Below, in pieces: positions 10,144 through 21,480 of a DNA stretch of 64,000 bases. The notes under the pieces are model-generated. The model was not told where the DNA came from, ran no database searches, and saw only the letters and a list, made by a program, of their open reading frames with translations. Origin of the DNA: Cocos nucifera (taxonomy: Eukaryota > Streptophyta > Magnoliopsida > Arecales > Arecaceae); the NCBI GenBank assembly GCA_006176705.1, contig QRFJ01000048.1:1-64000 (forward strand). The letters are read 5' to 3'. Position 1 is the stretch's first letter. The number at the start of each line of letters is the position of its first letter. The position numbers and the translations under genes were made by a program.

Positions 10144-12816
10144 TTTGGGTCTAAAAATGTTTTGTTCATTTCGAGGGAGTTTAGAGTAGGTTTTCTGAAA
10201 TATTTTTAATAACAATCTAGTTTTATAGAGCATTTTTTTATAAATTATTTTAAAGAAGAATATTAATTTGGTTATGATTTTCAAGATTATTTGTTTTGTC
10301 ATTAATCTTCTAAAAGAAGTTTTGATCTCTCCCTCTCTTACTTATTTTTCGGTGGTCTTTGCCTCATCTCATCGGTTTAGGTGGTTTTTCTTTTCCATAT
10401 TACACATAAATAGCAAAACTCCCTCGAGGAGTCTTTACAGAACCATTTTCTACTATTTTGTCAAAATATTGGAACTCGTAGTAGCCATTCCTCGTTAGTA
10501 GCTGAATTTACCACAACCGCTTATTAGACAATTATACGCTCTGTTATCAGTACGGTCATGACTTATCTTTTAATAGATTTTGCTTTTCTTCCCGGATTTT
10601 CTTATTCCCGAATTAATTTTCCTTTTTTTTTAAAATTTTGCATATTGGTTCGATTCTACCGAAATTTGCAAGCTAAAGATACTTATCAAACGTTAAAAAA
10701 TATGTTTGCTTATTTTTTATTGTGTCGCTTATAAACAATAAAATTTTTTATTTTAATTCGTTCAGTATAATCCAATCTTGTTTCTAATGAACTTGGTCTT
10801 CTATTATACTTACCATTGGCATTCTTGATTTCAATGTTTCATAATTTGCAGTTACTTTGTTCTAATGTTTGTTTATTTCTTATCCAAAAAAAAAAAAAGA
10901 GCCCAGATGGTGATATCATCGACTGTGTCCATATCTATCATCAACCAGCCTTTGATCACCCTTTGTTGAAAAACCACACTATCCAGGTCTATTCTCCTTC
11001 GTGCCGACTTTCTCTTATATTCGATTCTCCCCGCTGCATTTAATGTTTGCACCTGATGGTTTCTTTTTCTTTTTTTTTTCCGTCTCCGCTTCGTCCACAA
11101 TCTTAGATGAGGCCTGCCTTGCACCCAACAGGCCTGCATGATGACAACAAGGTGCAATCAAAGAAGAAAACTAGTTCCGTATCACAGCTTTGGCGTCAAA
11201 ATGGGAGGTGTCCTGAGGACACCATCCCCATTAGGAGGATCAGAAAAGATGATGTGCTGAGGTCCAGCTCTGTCGAAAGATATGGGAAGAAACCGCACAA
11301 TACAGTCCCTAACCCCACCTCCATATTCGCAGGGGAAGGCCTTCAACAGGAGGTATGTAGTTTTCAAAATATATGAAAAGGAGTAGCAATGGAAGTAGCT
11401 CTCAGTTACATCTCCATTTCCTAGCTTCACGTTTCTAATTTTTGTTTGTTGGTGGGTCTCATTGAGTAGCATGCATATGGTTACGTAAATGGAGGTAAGT
11501 ACTATGGAACAAATTTAAACCTGGATGTTTGGAACCCGTATGTCGAAGGTCCCGATGAGTTCAGCAGTTCTCAGCTCTGGCTCGTTGGAAATCCTACCGG
11601 AGATTCCGATATCATCGAAGCTGGTTGGCATGTATGTTATCGTTTTAATTTAAGTTAAACAGAAAGTAGTTTAATTATCTCTTCATGGATTAACTTCTGT
11701 TGGTTACTTCTTGGTGGGGACGAAATCAGGTATATCCGAAGCTGAATGGAGATAATGCAACCAGACTATTTATTTCCTGGACTGTAAGTTAATATTCCTT
11801 ATTCCTTCGTTTCCCCTTGTCCTCTATGACTTTTATTAATTTCTTCTTTCGTCATGTTCTCTTGCCTAGCTTGTCTTCCAACATGTGCTTTTAAAGAACA
11901 AGTTAATCTCGGGAAATATAAGGGAATTGGATTGTCATGTTTTTCTGTTGTTTTCTGGTCCATTATATGAAAGAGATGAGGTGCCACAGACATCATTTCA
12001 ATAGACGATACAAGGCAAAAACTATAAAAATTGGGTGGCTTCTAATATTGTTCCATGAAAATTTCAGAGTGACAATTATAATCAAACAGGCTGCTACAAC
12101 CTGCTCTGCTCTGGGTTTGTTCAAGTCAGTAACGAGGTGGCATTGGGTTCTGCGTTGAGCCCCATTTCTAGCAATGATAGTAGCAGATATGGTATCGATC
12201 TACTTGTCTGGAAGGTAAAAACAAAATTCATATGATTTTTATACAAAAATACATAAGGGGAACAAAGAATCTCTACCTATTCTTCTTTGTTATTGCATTT
12301 AATTATATTTTTGCACGGGGCCATGCTAATCTTCTCTGTATCAATCCAGTTTACGAAGAGGGGAAAAGAATATTTAATTACATTTTCATTTTTCATCTAT
12401 AAATGATAAAAGATATTTATATGGTTTCATTTTTTGAGCAGGAATTAAGCACCAAGAATTGGTGGTTGAGATATCAAGAGTACCAGTTGGGCTACTGGCC
12501 TCCTTCCCTATTCAATGATTTGTTAGAGACTTCCTCCGCTATACAATGGGGAGGGGTGATTGGGAACTCAAAATTAAATGGTGAGCACACCTCCACATTG
12601 ATGGGTAATGGCCTTTTCGCAGAAGCTAGCGGTGCAAGCAGGTGTTCAAACATTGAGACAATTGATGAGTCCGGCAATCCGCAAGAACCTGGAGGAATTC
12701 AGACTGCTTCTCCATTTGTCAACTGCTATAACGCGGGCGAAGTCAACTTCAATGAGAATCTTGGAACTTACTTTTTATATGGGGGTCCTGGTATAAATGG
12801 AAAAAACTGTACATAG
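9888..12816 (+). CDS. Neprosin-domain secreted protein, copy 1
   Basis: Seven exons, all phase 0 with GT-AG introns: 9888-10046, 10900-10986, 11107-11352, 11470-11631, 11730-11783, 12068-12214 and 12442-12816, giving 409 residues. Residues 1-30 form a signal peptide (LLLMIICL core). Residues 36-82 match the neprosin activation peptide (LKRLNKPAVKSI, then CVHIYHQPAFDHPLLKNH across exons 1-2). Residues 165-405 are the neprosin domain: YYG at 175, VWNPYV, EFSSSQLW, IEAGWH, LFISWT, TGCYNLLCSGFVQV, NWWL, WGG, HTSTLMGNG. The family, known from the pitcher-plant glutamic endopeptidase, is secreted as a zymogen. Here Glu214 (EAGW) is kept, but residue 324 after WGG is Val where the second catalytic Glu is expected, so activity is doubtful. 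Length is normal for the family. The start was chosen for the signal peptide and its conservation in copy 2. Confidence 0.88.
10072..10137. repeat. (TA)n microsatellite in intron 1
   Basis: About 33 TA units, 25 bases after the exon 1 donor. The same site in copy 2 (56268-56285) has about nine units, so the array has expanded or contracted since the gene duplication. Confidence 0.95.
12313..12352 (-). pseudogene. U6 snRNA fragment in intron 6
   Basis: On the + strand GGGGCCATGCTAATCTTCTC, then TGTATCAATCCAGTTT, is the reverse complement of the conserved central part of U6 snRNA (the GATACAGAGAAGATTAGCATGGCCCC region) with a few changes. Only about 40 bases are present. There is no U6 5' stem and no promoter element, so it is a retroposed fragment lying antisense to the host gene. 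Confidence 0.75.
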
Positions 12817-13229
12817 AAGACCATAACCTTTTGTATCTGGTTCTTTTTGGGAAAAAATAATTGTGATGGTGTGAACATTCCATGCACGATGAAGATAAAT
12901 ATTATTTTTCATTTTCATATGTGATAGATAATTGATTTGGATTGGGCGCCCAGGATGGGCCAATATTTCTAATGAAACTGCCGATAAGTGGTTGTATCTG
13001 TAACCTCCCACTCCTACGCCGGTGTTTTAAAAAGAGGCAGAAACTAGTCAATCCTCCATCATTTGTGATTGTAACTGAGACTACATAGAACAATCTGATC
13101 CAAGATTGTGAGTATAAATTTAAATTAAATCCCTAAAGTATGAATCGAGTTGATCGTTAAAATCACAAAAACCTTGTATTAACAATCAATCATGAGCAAC
13201 CAAATAACTTGTATGAGAAATATTTAACA

Positions 13230-13437
13230 GCCCAGAGAGAGAGAATTTTAATATGGAGGCCCTTCAATTTGGAGGATGAAAACCACTGGGCCATCTTTGG
13301 CAAAACTTCCACCATCGTAGAAATAATTGGATTGCACAGAGTATTTCTAGTAAAGCCAGAGGTTGCTGTATGTCCATATCATCATCTATAGGGTAGAATT
13401 TCAAAAAAGCAACAATAAAATCTCGGCATGTGGATAT
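13230..13437. other. Conserved tail of the duplicated unit
   Basis: Sequence from GAGAGAGAATTTTAATATGG to about 13437 is closely similar to 59211-59430 after copy 2, and so belongs to the ancestral duplicated block. On the minus strand of copy 2 a 73-residue frame runs through it, but the frame is broken in copy 1, so I do not call a gene. The similarity ends abruptly at about 13437, where repetitive DNA begins. Confidence 0.6.
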
Positions 13438-14093
13438 GATACTTTTATTGCTACTAATCGACGAAAAATTTTAAAAAATTTTACAAAAATAAATAGTAGA
13501 TTATTTATGATAGAAACTTTCCATCTTAAATATTCTATTTTTGCAATGAAAATTCATATTTCCATCATAAATATTAAATTATTTATGATAAAAATTTTTT
13601 ATCATAGATAATCGATAAAAAATCAAAAAATTTGAAAAAATAAATATTGCGATGACAATTTTACTTTGCAACTAACATACTTTTTGTGATGGAAATCAAT
13701 TTTACATTGCAAATAATAGTTATTTGCAACGTAAATTTTTTGTCGCTAATAATCGATGAATAATCAAAAATTTTTTAATAAGATAAATAGCAAATTATTT
13801 ATGATGAAAATTTTTCATCATAAATAATCTATATTTATGATGAAAATTCATATTTTTGTCGTTAATATAAAATTATTTATGATGAAAAATTTTCATCACA
13901 AATAATAGATGAAAAAATATATTTTTTTTAAATAATAAATATTATATTATCTGCGATAAAAATTTGCGTTGCAACTAACATATTTTTGTGATGGAAATTA
14001 ATTTTACATCATAAATAATAGTTATTTGTGATGTAAAATTTCCATCACTAATGATCAATGAATAATCAATTTTTTTTAAAAAAAATAAATAGT
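13438..14093. repeat. AT-rich palindromic repeats, probable DNA-transposon end
   Basis: Many short inverted and direct copies of ATTTATGATGAAAATTTTTC and ATCATAAATAATAG-like words, including nearly perfect palindromes around 13800-13905. This is the texture of subterminal repeats in CACTA or Mutator-like elements. No terminus or transposase was recognised. Confidence 0.5.
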
Positions 14094-14376
14094 TGTTATA
14101 AATGGATATTGAAGTCCATATGGTTGACTCCCTAAAAATTATGAAATGTAAAATATTATTTTTTATAAATGATTGAGAAATATTATTTTTTGTTTGTAAA
14201 TGAATGAGAGATATTGTTTTCTTTGTAATTTGGATTGAAAAGTTTATAAAAGGACTTAAGAATAGAATGAGAAGGTGGTGACTACCTTGTGAAAGAATTT
14301 CTTCTCTCTCTATCTCTCTCATTTTCTCATTGTGTCTCTCTGATCTTTTTATTATATATTATATTATTATACAATA
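14094..14376 (+). mobile_element. Ty1-copia 5' LTR
   Basis: A 283-base LTR from TGTTATAAATGG to ATTATACAATA. It contains the common copia phrase GTCCATATGGTTGACTCC, a CT-rich stretch, and is followed directly by CGTTATTAGCATGAGAAGC, which resembles the primer-binding region ACGTTATCAGCACGAG of a frequent plant copia family. Confidence 0.7.
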
Positions 14377-14800
14377 CGTTATTAGCATGAGAAGCTTTCC
14401 AATCTAGTAGTGCAAGACGTCTCCAAGTAGAAGGAGATCCCAAGTTTGAATCCACTTTAGTTTATTCTGGAAGATATATTTTAAGTTTTAATTGTATTCT
14501 TTTGAAAATATTCAATTCTCACAATCTATTGGGCCAATCCCTCTCCTCAACCTCTATTAAGGGAATCTTGAGGATTATTTCTAGAAGCCTTCACAGGTTA
14601 TTCGATTGTAGAATAGATTTATAAGAGATATAGTTATTGATATTTATTTACTTTATAATTTTTAGTTTAAATATATCAAATTTAGCAAATCTATAATTTA
14701 CTGCTCTTGATATTATGGGCAAGAATTATCTATCTTGAATTTATCAAATCTACTTAAATAATGAACAAACAAATAATCATAATGCACCATAATATTCAAT
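14377..14800 (+). mobile_element. Copia leader and gag start, truncated
   Basis: Leader sequence follows the LTR at 14094. Near 14705-14740 a short frame (DIMGKNYL-like) resembles the first residues of a copia gag, then stops. No downstream gag or pol is present, so only the 5' end of the element survives. The similarity fades near 14800. Confidence 0.4.
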
Positions 14801-15151
14801 GGCAAATCCTCTTACACTTCATTTGGATCCCAATCTATCAAATTAGAATCTTAAGCTCAAATTGCCATAACTTGAGAAATCTCAATCAGCTCATTACACT
14901 TTGGCCATGGGCATAATAAGGCACATTTTAAGTTTGACAAAATAGCAACCATCACAACTAATATTCACATAAAATAACACAAAGTTATCAACAAGAAAAG
15001 CAAATAGAGATGTCTTATTACCTAATTCTATCCAACTCTCAATCTTTTTGACGAGTCTTGAGAATCCTAAAACATACTATTAATTATTTCTATCATGATC
15101 ATTTTATAGTCTCTAATGATCTTAAACCTAGGCTCTGATACCACTAAATCT
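14801..15151 (-). mobile_element. LTR-retroelement leader and tRNA-Met primer site
   Basis: GGCTCTGATACCA at 15138-15150 is the exact reverse complement of TGGTATCAGAGCC, the usual tRNA-Met primer-binding site. It therefore marks a minus-strand element whose LTR lies to the right. The rest is non-coding leader. Confidence 0.6.
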
Positions 15152-16713
15152 ATCTTGCCCCGAATTGAGCATGAGATAGATGCCGCATACCTATAGGGCA
15201 GGCCCTACAAGTATGCAAGGCCCTACAAGTATCCATCGATATCGTTGCACCTCCTATCATCCCACCACGGCTTTCCTTCTCTCTTAGCAAATGCTGATCT
15301 TGATCGTATTCCTGCCTCCTTTTTTTTTCTCATACCTTTTTTGTGCCTGCTGGTGCTACCCCACCATCACTTTTCTTTTTTTTTGATAAATATAAATCTT
15401 GATCGCAACCCCTGGCACCTCTACTGGTACTATCGCCTCTAGCACCACCTTGAAGGAAGAGAGAAATTTTTTATTTTTTTTATAAAATAATATTTTTTTC
15501 TCTTTCTTTCTATTCTCATATCTTCTCCATGTCCATCGATGTTGTCCCATCATAGCTTTTCTTCTCTCTCGATAAATATCAATTCCGATCGCACCCCCAT
15601 CTCCTCACTACTTCTCATACCTTCTTCATATTTTTAGAGGCTATTAAATATAGAGAATTGACTTTCAAATTGATGGAGTACCATGCTCTATTTGCACATA
15701 ATTTATTGGATTTAATTTGATCTGATCAAATGGATCAATTCAAATATGAAAATATATAATTTTAAAAAATAATAAAAATATTTTTTAGAAAAATAAATTA
15801 GTATGTTATTATTTTTAAAATTAATAAAATGATATGCTATCTTTTAAAATAATAATAAATTAGTATTTTTTAAAAATAATAATAATTATTATATTTTTTA
15901 AAAAAATAATTTTTAACATATTTTTCATCTCTTATATTTTTTTTATTTTTATTTTTAAAATATTATTTTTTTAATTTTTTTAAAATATTATTTTATTATT
16001 ATTTAAAAATAATATTTATATTATTTTGGATAATTAAATAATAATCCATGTATCACAGCTAAAATTATCTGAGATACTAAGATGGCAACACCATAATACT
16101 TCTCTATGAAGTATTATTATATATATATATCATAGATAATAATAATAATAACCCTTTAATCCTTGAAAATTAATTTAATAAAAATTTAGTTAATTATTTT
16201 TTATAGAAAATATCTTTAGGTAATATAAATCATAATGTTTCATCTAAATAAAATATCCAAACTAATCAAACTAAGTTAGAAATTTAGAAAACTCAAATAT
16301 CTCCAAATAATCTAACGCACTCCCTTATGTCCCGAGTAATTATGATTTATGATCTAAAAAAAAGAATAATGAGTTACACTAGCCCAACAAGCAACATAAC
16401 ACATCAAAGTGGGATCTAAGCATATTAACCAAATAAATTACATAATATTGATTGAAAGAAATAAATTTTAAATAACATATTTCTTTAAAAATAATTATTT
16501 TTATATATTAATACTAAACTCAACATCAAGCTATGGCCATGTAACCCAATGGCATGGGTCTGATAACAGAAACACGTTGTACAAAGTGCCAGATAGCAAA
16601 TACTACTATTCTAATCATTAGTGGCTTGGTATCAAAACTAGTTTCTCATATTACAAGTTGACAGATCCAATGTATAATTTTCATTGGTAAAGCCACATCA
16701 TAGCTATGTTGAG

Positions 16714-16751
<38 letters not shown>

Positions 16752-16850
16752 CATTTTCACAAGTTCTCCGGTCAAGTTTTTTAAATCTATTTATCAAAGC
16801 AAAATAATTTACTTTTCAAGAATAAGAACAATACATGCTCGACCCATTTA
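15152..16850 (-). mobile_element. Decayed long LTR (minus strand)
   Basis: The left edge (CTATCTTGCCCCGAATTGAG) mirrors the end GGATTCGGGGCATGATA at 18467. Internal CT-rich imperfect repeats occur at 15240-15620, each with GATAAATAT followed by a 'cttgatcg' word. Then comes very AT-rich DNA (15700-16150), including a small hairpin AATACTTC/GAAGTATT at 16097, and a (TA)n array at about 16718-16750. I could not place the far terminus. No gene was seen. Confidence 0.4.
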
Positions 16851-18467
16851 TTAAACTAAAAATAGAGATCTTTTTCTTCTCTCTAGTATTTCTCTCTCCT
16901 CCAACTTTTTCTCTCTAGATGATGATGGGATCATGATACATTTCTTTCTCTAAAATTTTTTCTCTCTAGATCCCTTCTCTCTTCATGATTTTCTCTCTCA
17001 AAAGATTTTATGGACCAACAAAGGATCCAAGCATTTAGAAAAATCTGGATTGACTAGTTAGTCTTAGAAGAGATCTTGAGCCTGTAGTTTTAAGTCTGTT
17101 TATCCATAATTTTTTTATTTATAATTTTTATATTTGACCTTAATTATGTAGAGGTGTGATTGTCTGCATGAAGTGTTGAGCAGAACATCTTGCTTTCGAG
17201 TCTATAAATCCAGAAGATCATCGATTATTGTGCAGAGTTAATGACTAATAGAGATAAGGATTCTTGTACACAAATACCTATATATATGGTTACTTTTGTA
17301 TTGTATGATCATGATTTCTCATGATCGATATTGATGGGTATGTGATTGTCAATATGATAAATTTTATTTTTTTATATATTTATTGATGGATTTGCGGATG
17401 GTGCAATTAAGATTTCCAAAAAAAAACATAATATAATACAGTATTTTCTTGACATAATTGAGATTAATAAATTGATGATAAAAAATTTATTTTGAACTAG
17501 TCATATTAAACTAAGAATAGCCTAGTTATGAGCAGGAACATGACACCAAAAATAGCTAGCTATGGACAAACTGAGAATAGCCTACCATGGACAGATACAT
17601 GTTACCGAGAGTAGCCCTATCACAAGCAGATACGTGGTATTTGAGTTTGCCATCGTAGGCTAAAACACGGTTATTCTGGTTTGCCACTATGGGCGGAAGC
17701 ATGATTATTCTAGTTTGCCACTAAGGACGGAAGCATGATTATTCTAGTTTGCCACAGCAAGCTGAAGTGCGGTTATTCTATTTTGCCATCATGGGTTGAA
17801 ATGCGGTTATTATGGATTGTCAATCATGAGTTGGAGCATGATTGTAACTAGTTCGAAATCTTAAAGATAGCAGTTGATTGATTCAGATCAAGTTAATGAG
17901 ACATGGATGATAAGATATGAAACCATAATTAAGTAAAAGGGGCTTTATTTAATTATTATATATGTAAAATATCATTTTTGAATAGATGGATAATTGATAG
18001 TGTATCATGCATATTTTTGTATACATTGGTACTATGTTATTTTGGATATTTCATATGAGATCTTATGGCTTATGCTTTCTTTTGATATTGTCCATAGATT
18101 ATTTTTAAATCATTGTTATGCTGGTGTGAGTGTTTGGAGATTCTTACTAAGTTGCAAAGCTCACCACTCCTCTTGATTCTTTTTTCTTTCTTATAGTTGC
18201 ACGATGCTCAGGATTAAATATGGTTTGGATTCATTGGTGAATGGATGAATAGGTACCGCATCAATGATATTTGATCGAATGATTGAAAAAATTGATATTA
18301 TAACTATGCAAGTTTTGTCGATTGAAATAAAATTAGATTATTTTTATTTATAAATTTTGAGTTTGTGTTGGATTTTTAAGGTCTTACATATTTTTTAGGG
18401 TACTCTTGTCTTAAGAAGTGTACGACCATCATATATTCGACCCAGATGCTGGATTCGGGGCATGATA
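16851..18467 (+). mobile_element. Decayed long LTR with minisatellite
   Basis: The end ATGCTGGATTCGGGGCATGATA and the phrase AAAGCTCACCACTCCTCTTG are shared with the solo LTR at 18754-20877, so this is an LTR of the same broad family. A minisatellite of about 37 bases (GTTATTCTAGTTTGCCAC-type units alternating with GGCGGAAGCATG) occupies about 17510-17840. The left boundary is uncertain. Confidence 0.45.
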
Positions 18468-18753
18468 GAAAAAAGTATGTTTTTAGTAGCTACAAGGCCG
18501 ATTGTTCTTCTTCTCTTCACTGCAATTATTGGAATTGCTAGAAAGAACTCAATGTGAGGATCTTCTTAATCAAATTCTCTTCGATCGATCCCATTCTCTT
18601 CAGTCAATCCCATTGCTATATAGGGGATCGGTACATTTATTGAGTGGTCTTTCATATGCCACTAGAAGTTGCTTCCTGAATTTTGTAGAGTTTGGAACAA
18701 ATTTATAATTCTTGCTTCATCTCTTCAGTGACTGGAACAACATCTTGGATGAT
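18468..18753. other. Spacer, nothing recognised
   Basis: This sits between two LTR remnants. It has one 68-residue frame with no recognisable feature, and may be original target DNA. Confidence 0.3.
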
Positions 18754-20877
18754 TGTAATAACCCAGTAAAAAAAAAAAAGCTAGGGTGGAGGAACTGGAC
18801 TCCTATTGGGAGTCCTCTCCCACGCGAACTCCCGACGACAACGAAAGCTGGGGAGAACTTAAATTCCTTCCCCGATGCTCTTTAAAAGGAGCCAAACCCT
18901 CCCTTGGAGCCTGACACCCTCCAGCCTTCACCCATCTTCAAGAAGCTCTCTCCCTTGCCATCCTTCTTCCTCTATTTTTTTTCTCTTTATTTTGGATAAC
19001 TTTCTCTATGCCCACCAGAATCAAGATCGAAGATCACCAGAAATAAGGTAAGAACGTATCTAATCTTCCTTTGCATCTTTAAAGCTCATAGATTTTGGGA
19101 TTTTCAACTGGCAATCGCCGGATTTAGATAGGATCTTAAGCACTCTATTTTGGCTGTTGATCTTTCTTTGATTTCTGGCGACGTCTGTCACCGTCAGCCA
19201 GCATATCGAGCCCCCAAGGCTGCGCCACCATGGGCCATAGCTCGGTCACCCATCTTCCGACAAAACTCCTTCAGAGTCACAGGGAGAAGAAGGGGATCAT
19301 GGATTCCCTATTTTTTTTAACCGAAGGAAGAAGAAGATAGGAAGAAAGAGAAAAAAAAGAAAAAAATGAAGAAAAAGGAAAATAAAAAAGAAAGAAAAGA
19401 GAGAGTATCCATCTCTCCCAACTTGAGTTTGAAATCCTCTTTTCTCTTTCTACTTTTTTCCTCCTATTTTCTCTCTCTTTATTAAAAATTATTAGATTTA
19501 AAAAAAAAGAAAGCAAGAAAAAAAGAAAAGATTTTCTCTCTCCTCCCTCTTTCTATCTCTAAATTTTTTTCTACTTTCTTTCTCTAGAATTTTCTCTCTC
19601 TTCATGGATTTTCTTTCTCTAAAAATCTTGGGAATAGAGTGTGAATCCTGGTCAACCTCGATAGAGAATTTAAGAATTTTAAATTAATCTAATTAATTTA
19701 TTTTAAAAATTTTAATTAAATATATAGAAGAATAAATTATTGAATAGGAAGACATCGAGTAGAATTTTGCTACCAGATCATAGTCTTATGAGGTTCATTT
19801 ATCATAAATTGAGGTAAGAATTCCTATACATAATCACCATTATATATATTATTTTTACTATTGGATTTATATTACTAGTTTTGCATAGTTGGATTTGTAT
19901 TAATGAATTTGTTATGTTAAGACATTATTGTTTCTTATACGGTCTTTCAGCATGAGTATATTATATGTTGATTATATATATGTGTAACAATGATTGATGA
20001 TATGATTATATGGATATAATATACTTATCTTGATCACATTATAAACTGAAATTGATATGATGAAATCAACATGTAATAATCAGATGAAAAAGATATGGTT
20101 CGGACCAGTCTTATTATGTGGATAACTCGTCAGGAGCTTATGTCTGGGACAGCCTCCATGGGTTTACATGTGAGATTTTGGGTTAGATTAAGATTGAGAT
20201 AGTCCGCCAAGAGCTCATGTCTAGGATAGCCTCCATAGGCTTACACATAAAATTTTGGATTAAACCAAGATTGAGACATAATCTTGATTAGTTCAAAGCT
20301 GGAAAAAAAAATATTAAAAAAATTAGATTTATGATAAGAGAAATAGATGACAAGACATGTAGCTAATGTTGCATAAAAAATTTCAATTATTGAGATATGA
20401 TAACATATCTCTTTTAACAAGACATACATTTGATACACGTTTATATGATTATTTGAGTTATTCTGCATATTTGATATGTAAATTCGTGCTTTACTATTAT
20501 TTTTGAATTGGATTATTATTATTGATGTAGGTGTACAGTGATTCTTATTGGGTTATAAAGCTCACCACCCCTCTTCCTTATTTTTTTTTTTTCAGAATTA
20601 CATGATATATGCATTTGGCTAAGATCAAAATCATAATTGACAAGATCGATTAGATAGAGCATCATTAGAGTGATAGTAGGATAATTGAATTTTATAAATT
20701 ATATAAGATTAAAATTTATTAATATAAAATTATTTATTATAAATTAAGATTGATAATTTTTATAGAATGTTGAGATTGTAAGTTATTTTTATAAGCCTTA
20801 CATATTCTTTAGGATTTGCTTTAAAGAGTGTGTGGCCATCACGTATCCGATCCAAGTGCTGGATTCAGAATACGACA
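18754..20877 (+). mobile_element. Solo LTR of a long-LTR retroelement
   Basis: A 2124-base stretch from TGTAATAACCCAG to GAATACGACA. Flanking five-base sequences ATGAT (18749-18753) and ATAAT (20878-20882) differ at one base and look like an aged target duplication. A TATA-like CTTTAAAAGG lies at about 18873. There is no PBS, polypurine tract or coding sequence, so this is a solo LTR left by LTR-LTR recombination. Confidence 0.65.
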
Positions 20878-20882
20878 ATAAT

Positions 20883-21480
20883 AGTGTTATTCTTCCTTCG
20901 AATGAAGTTTTTTTTTTTTAAGTAACTAAATGAAGGAAGTGAGTGATTTCCTCCATTGATATTTATATTATAAAGTAGTGTTATGTATAGTGGAAAAGGA
21001 TTGGTTTCCAACGAAAACAAAAGTAGAAAATTAGAGGCACCGTAAAGAACCAAGTACATAAATACTAACATGGGACCCATTCAAAGGAATAGAGTCTCAT
21101 CCTTCCACGTTCGGCAAGTGGGAAAGTCATTTAAGGGGCCCACACTTCATGAAAAAGCATTAATCGGTCGGGTGATGATTAGACCCACGTCCCAGCATAC
21201 TTGCATGCATGGGAGTTCATCTCAACCTTCCGGTGGCAACAAAGCTACTCTTTGTTTTCTGCTTTGAGGAGCGACAGGGAGCAGCTTCCATCTATAAGAC
21301 GGTAGCAAGCTTCGTTCGATAAAATAAAACGGTAGCCTAGATTTTTAGTGATGATCATCACAATGCTCAAATATTCAGTGAGAATGAAAGTCAGTCTGAG
21401 GCAAGAGGATAGAGCGAGAAATCATAATCCCGTATAGTTCTTTGTCCAGTCCGCTATAACTAAGTTGATAGAGCGGATTA
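20883..21480. other. Spacer; possible LINE 3' region
   Basis: No gene. A T-run at about 20909-20920 could be the poly-A tail of the minus-strand LINE whose coding remnants begin at 21481, which would make 20921-21480 its 3' untranslated region. GGGGCCCACAC and CATGCATG words near 21137 and 21203 resemble plant promoter words but have no supported gene. Confidence 0.3.

Noticed and set aside
12301..12370. A functional U6 snRNA gene in the neprosin intron
   Set aside because: Only the central 40 bases are present, with substitutions. There is no 5' stem, no T-run terminator in the right place and no upstream promoter elements.
18497..18708. 68-residue ORF between two LTRs as a host gene
   Set aside because: Short, no domain, no splice partners and no second copy for comparison.
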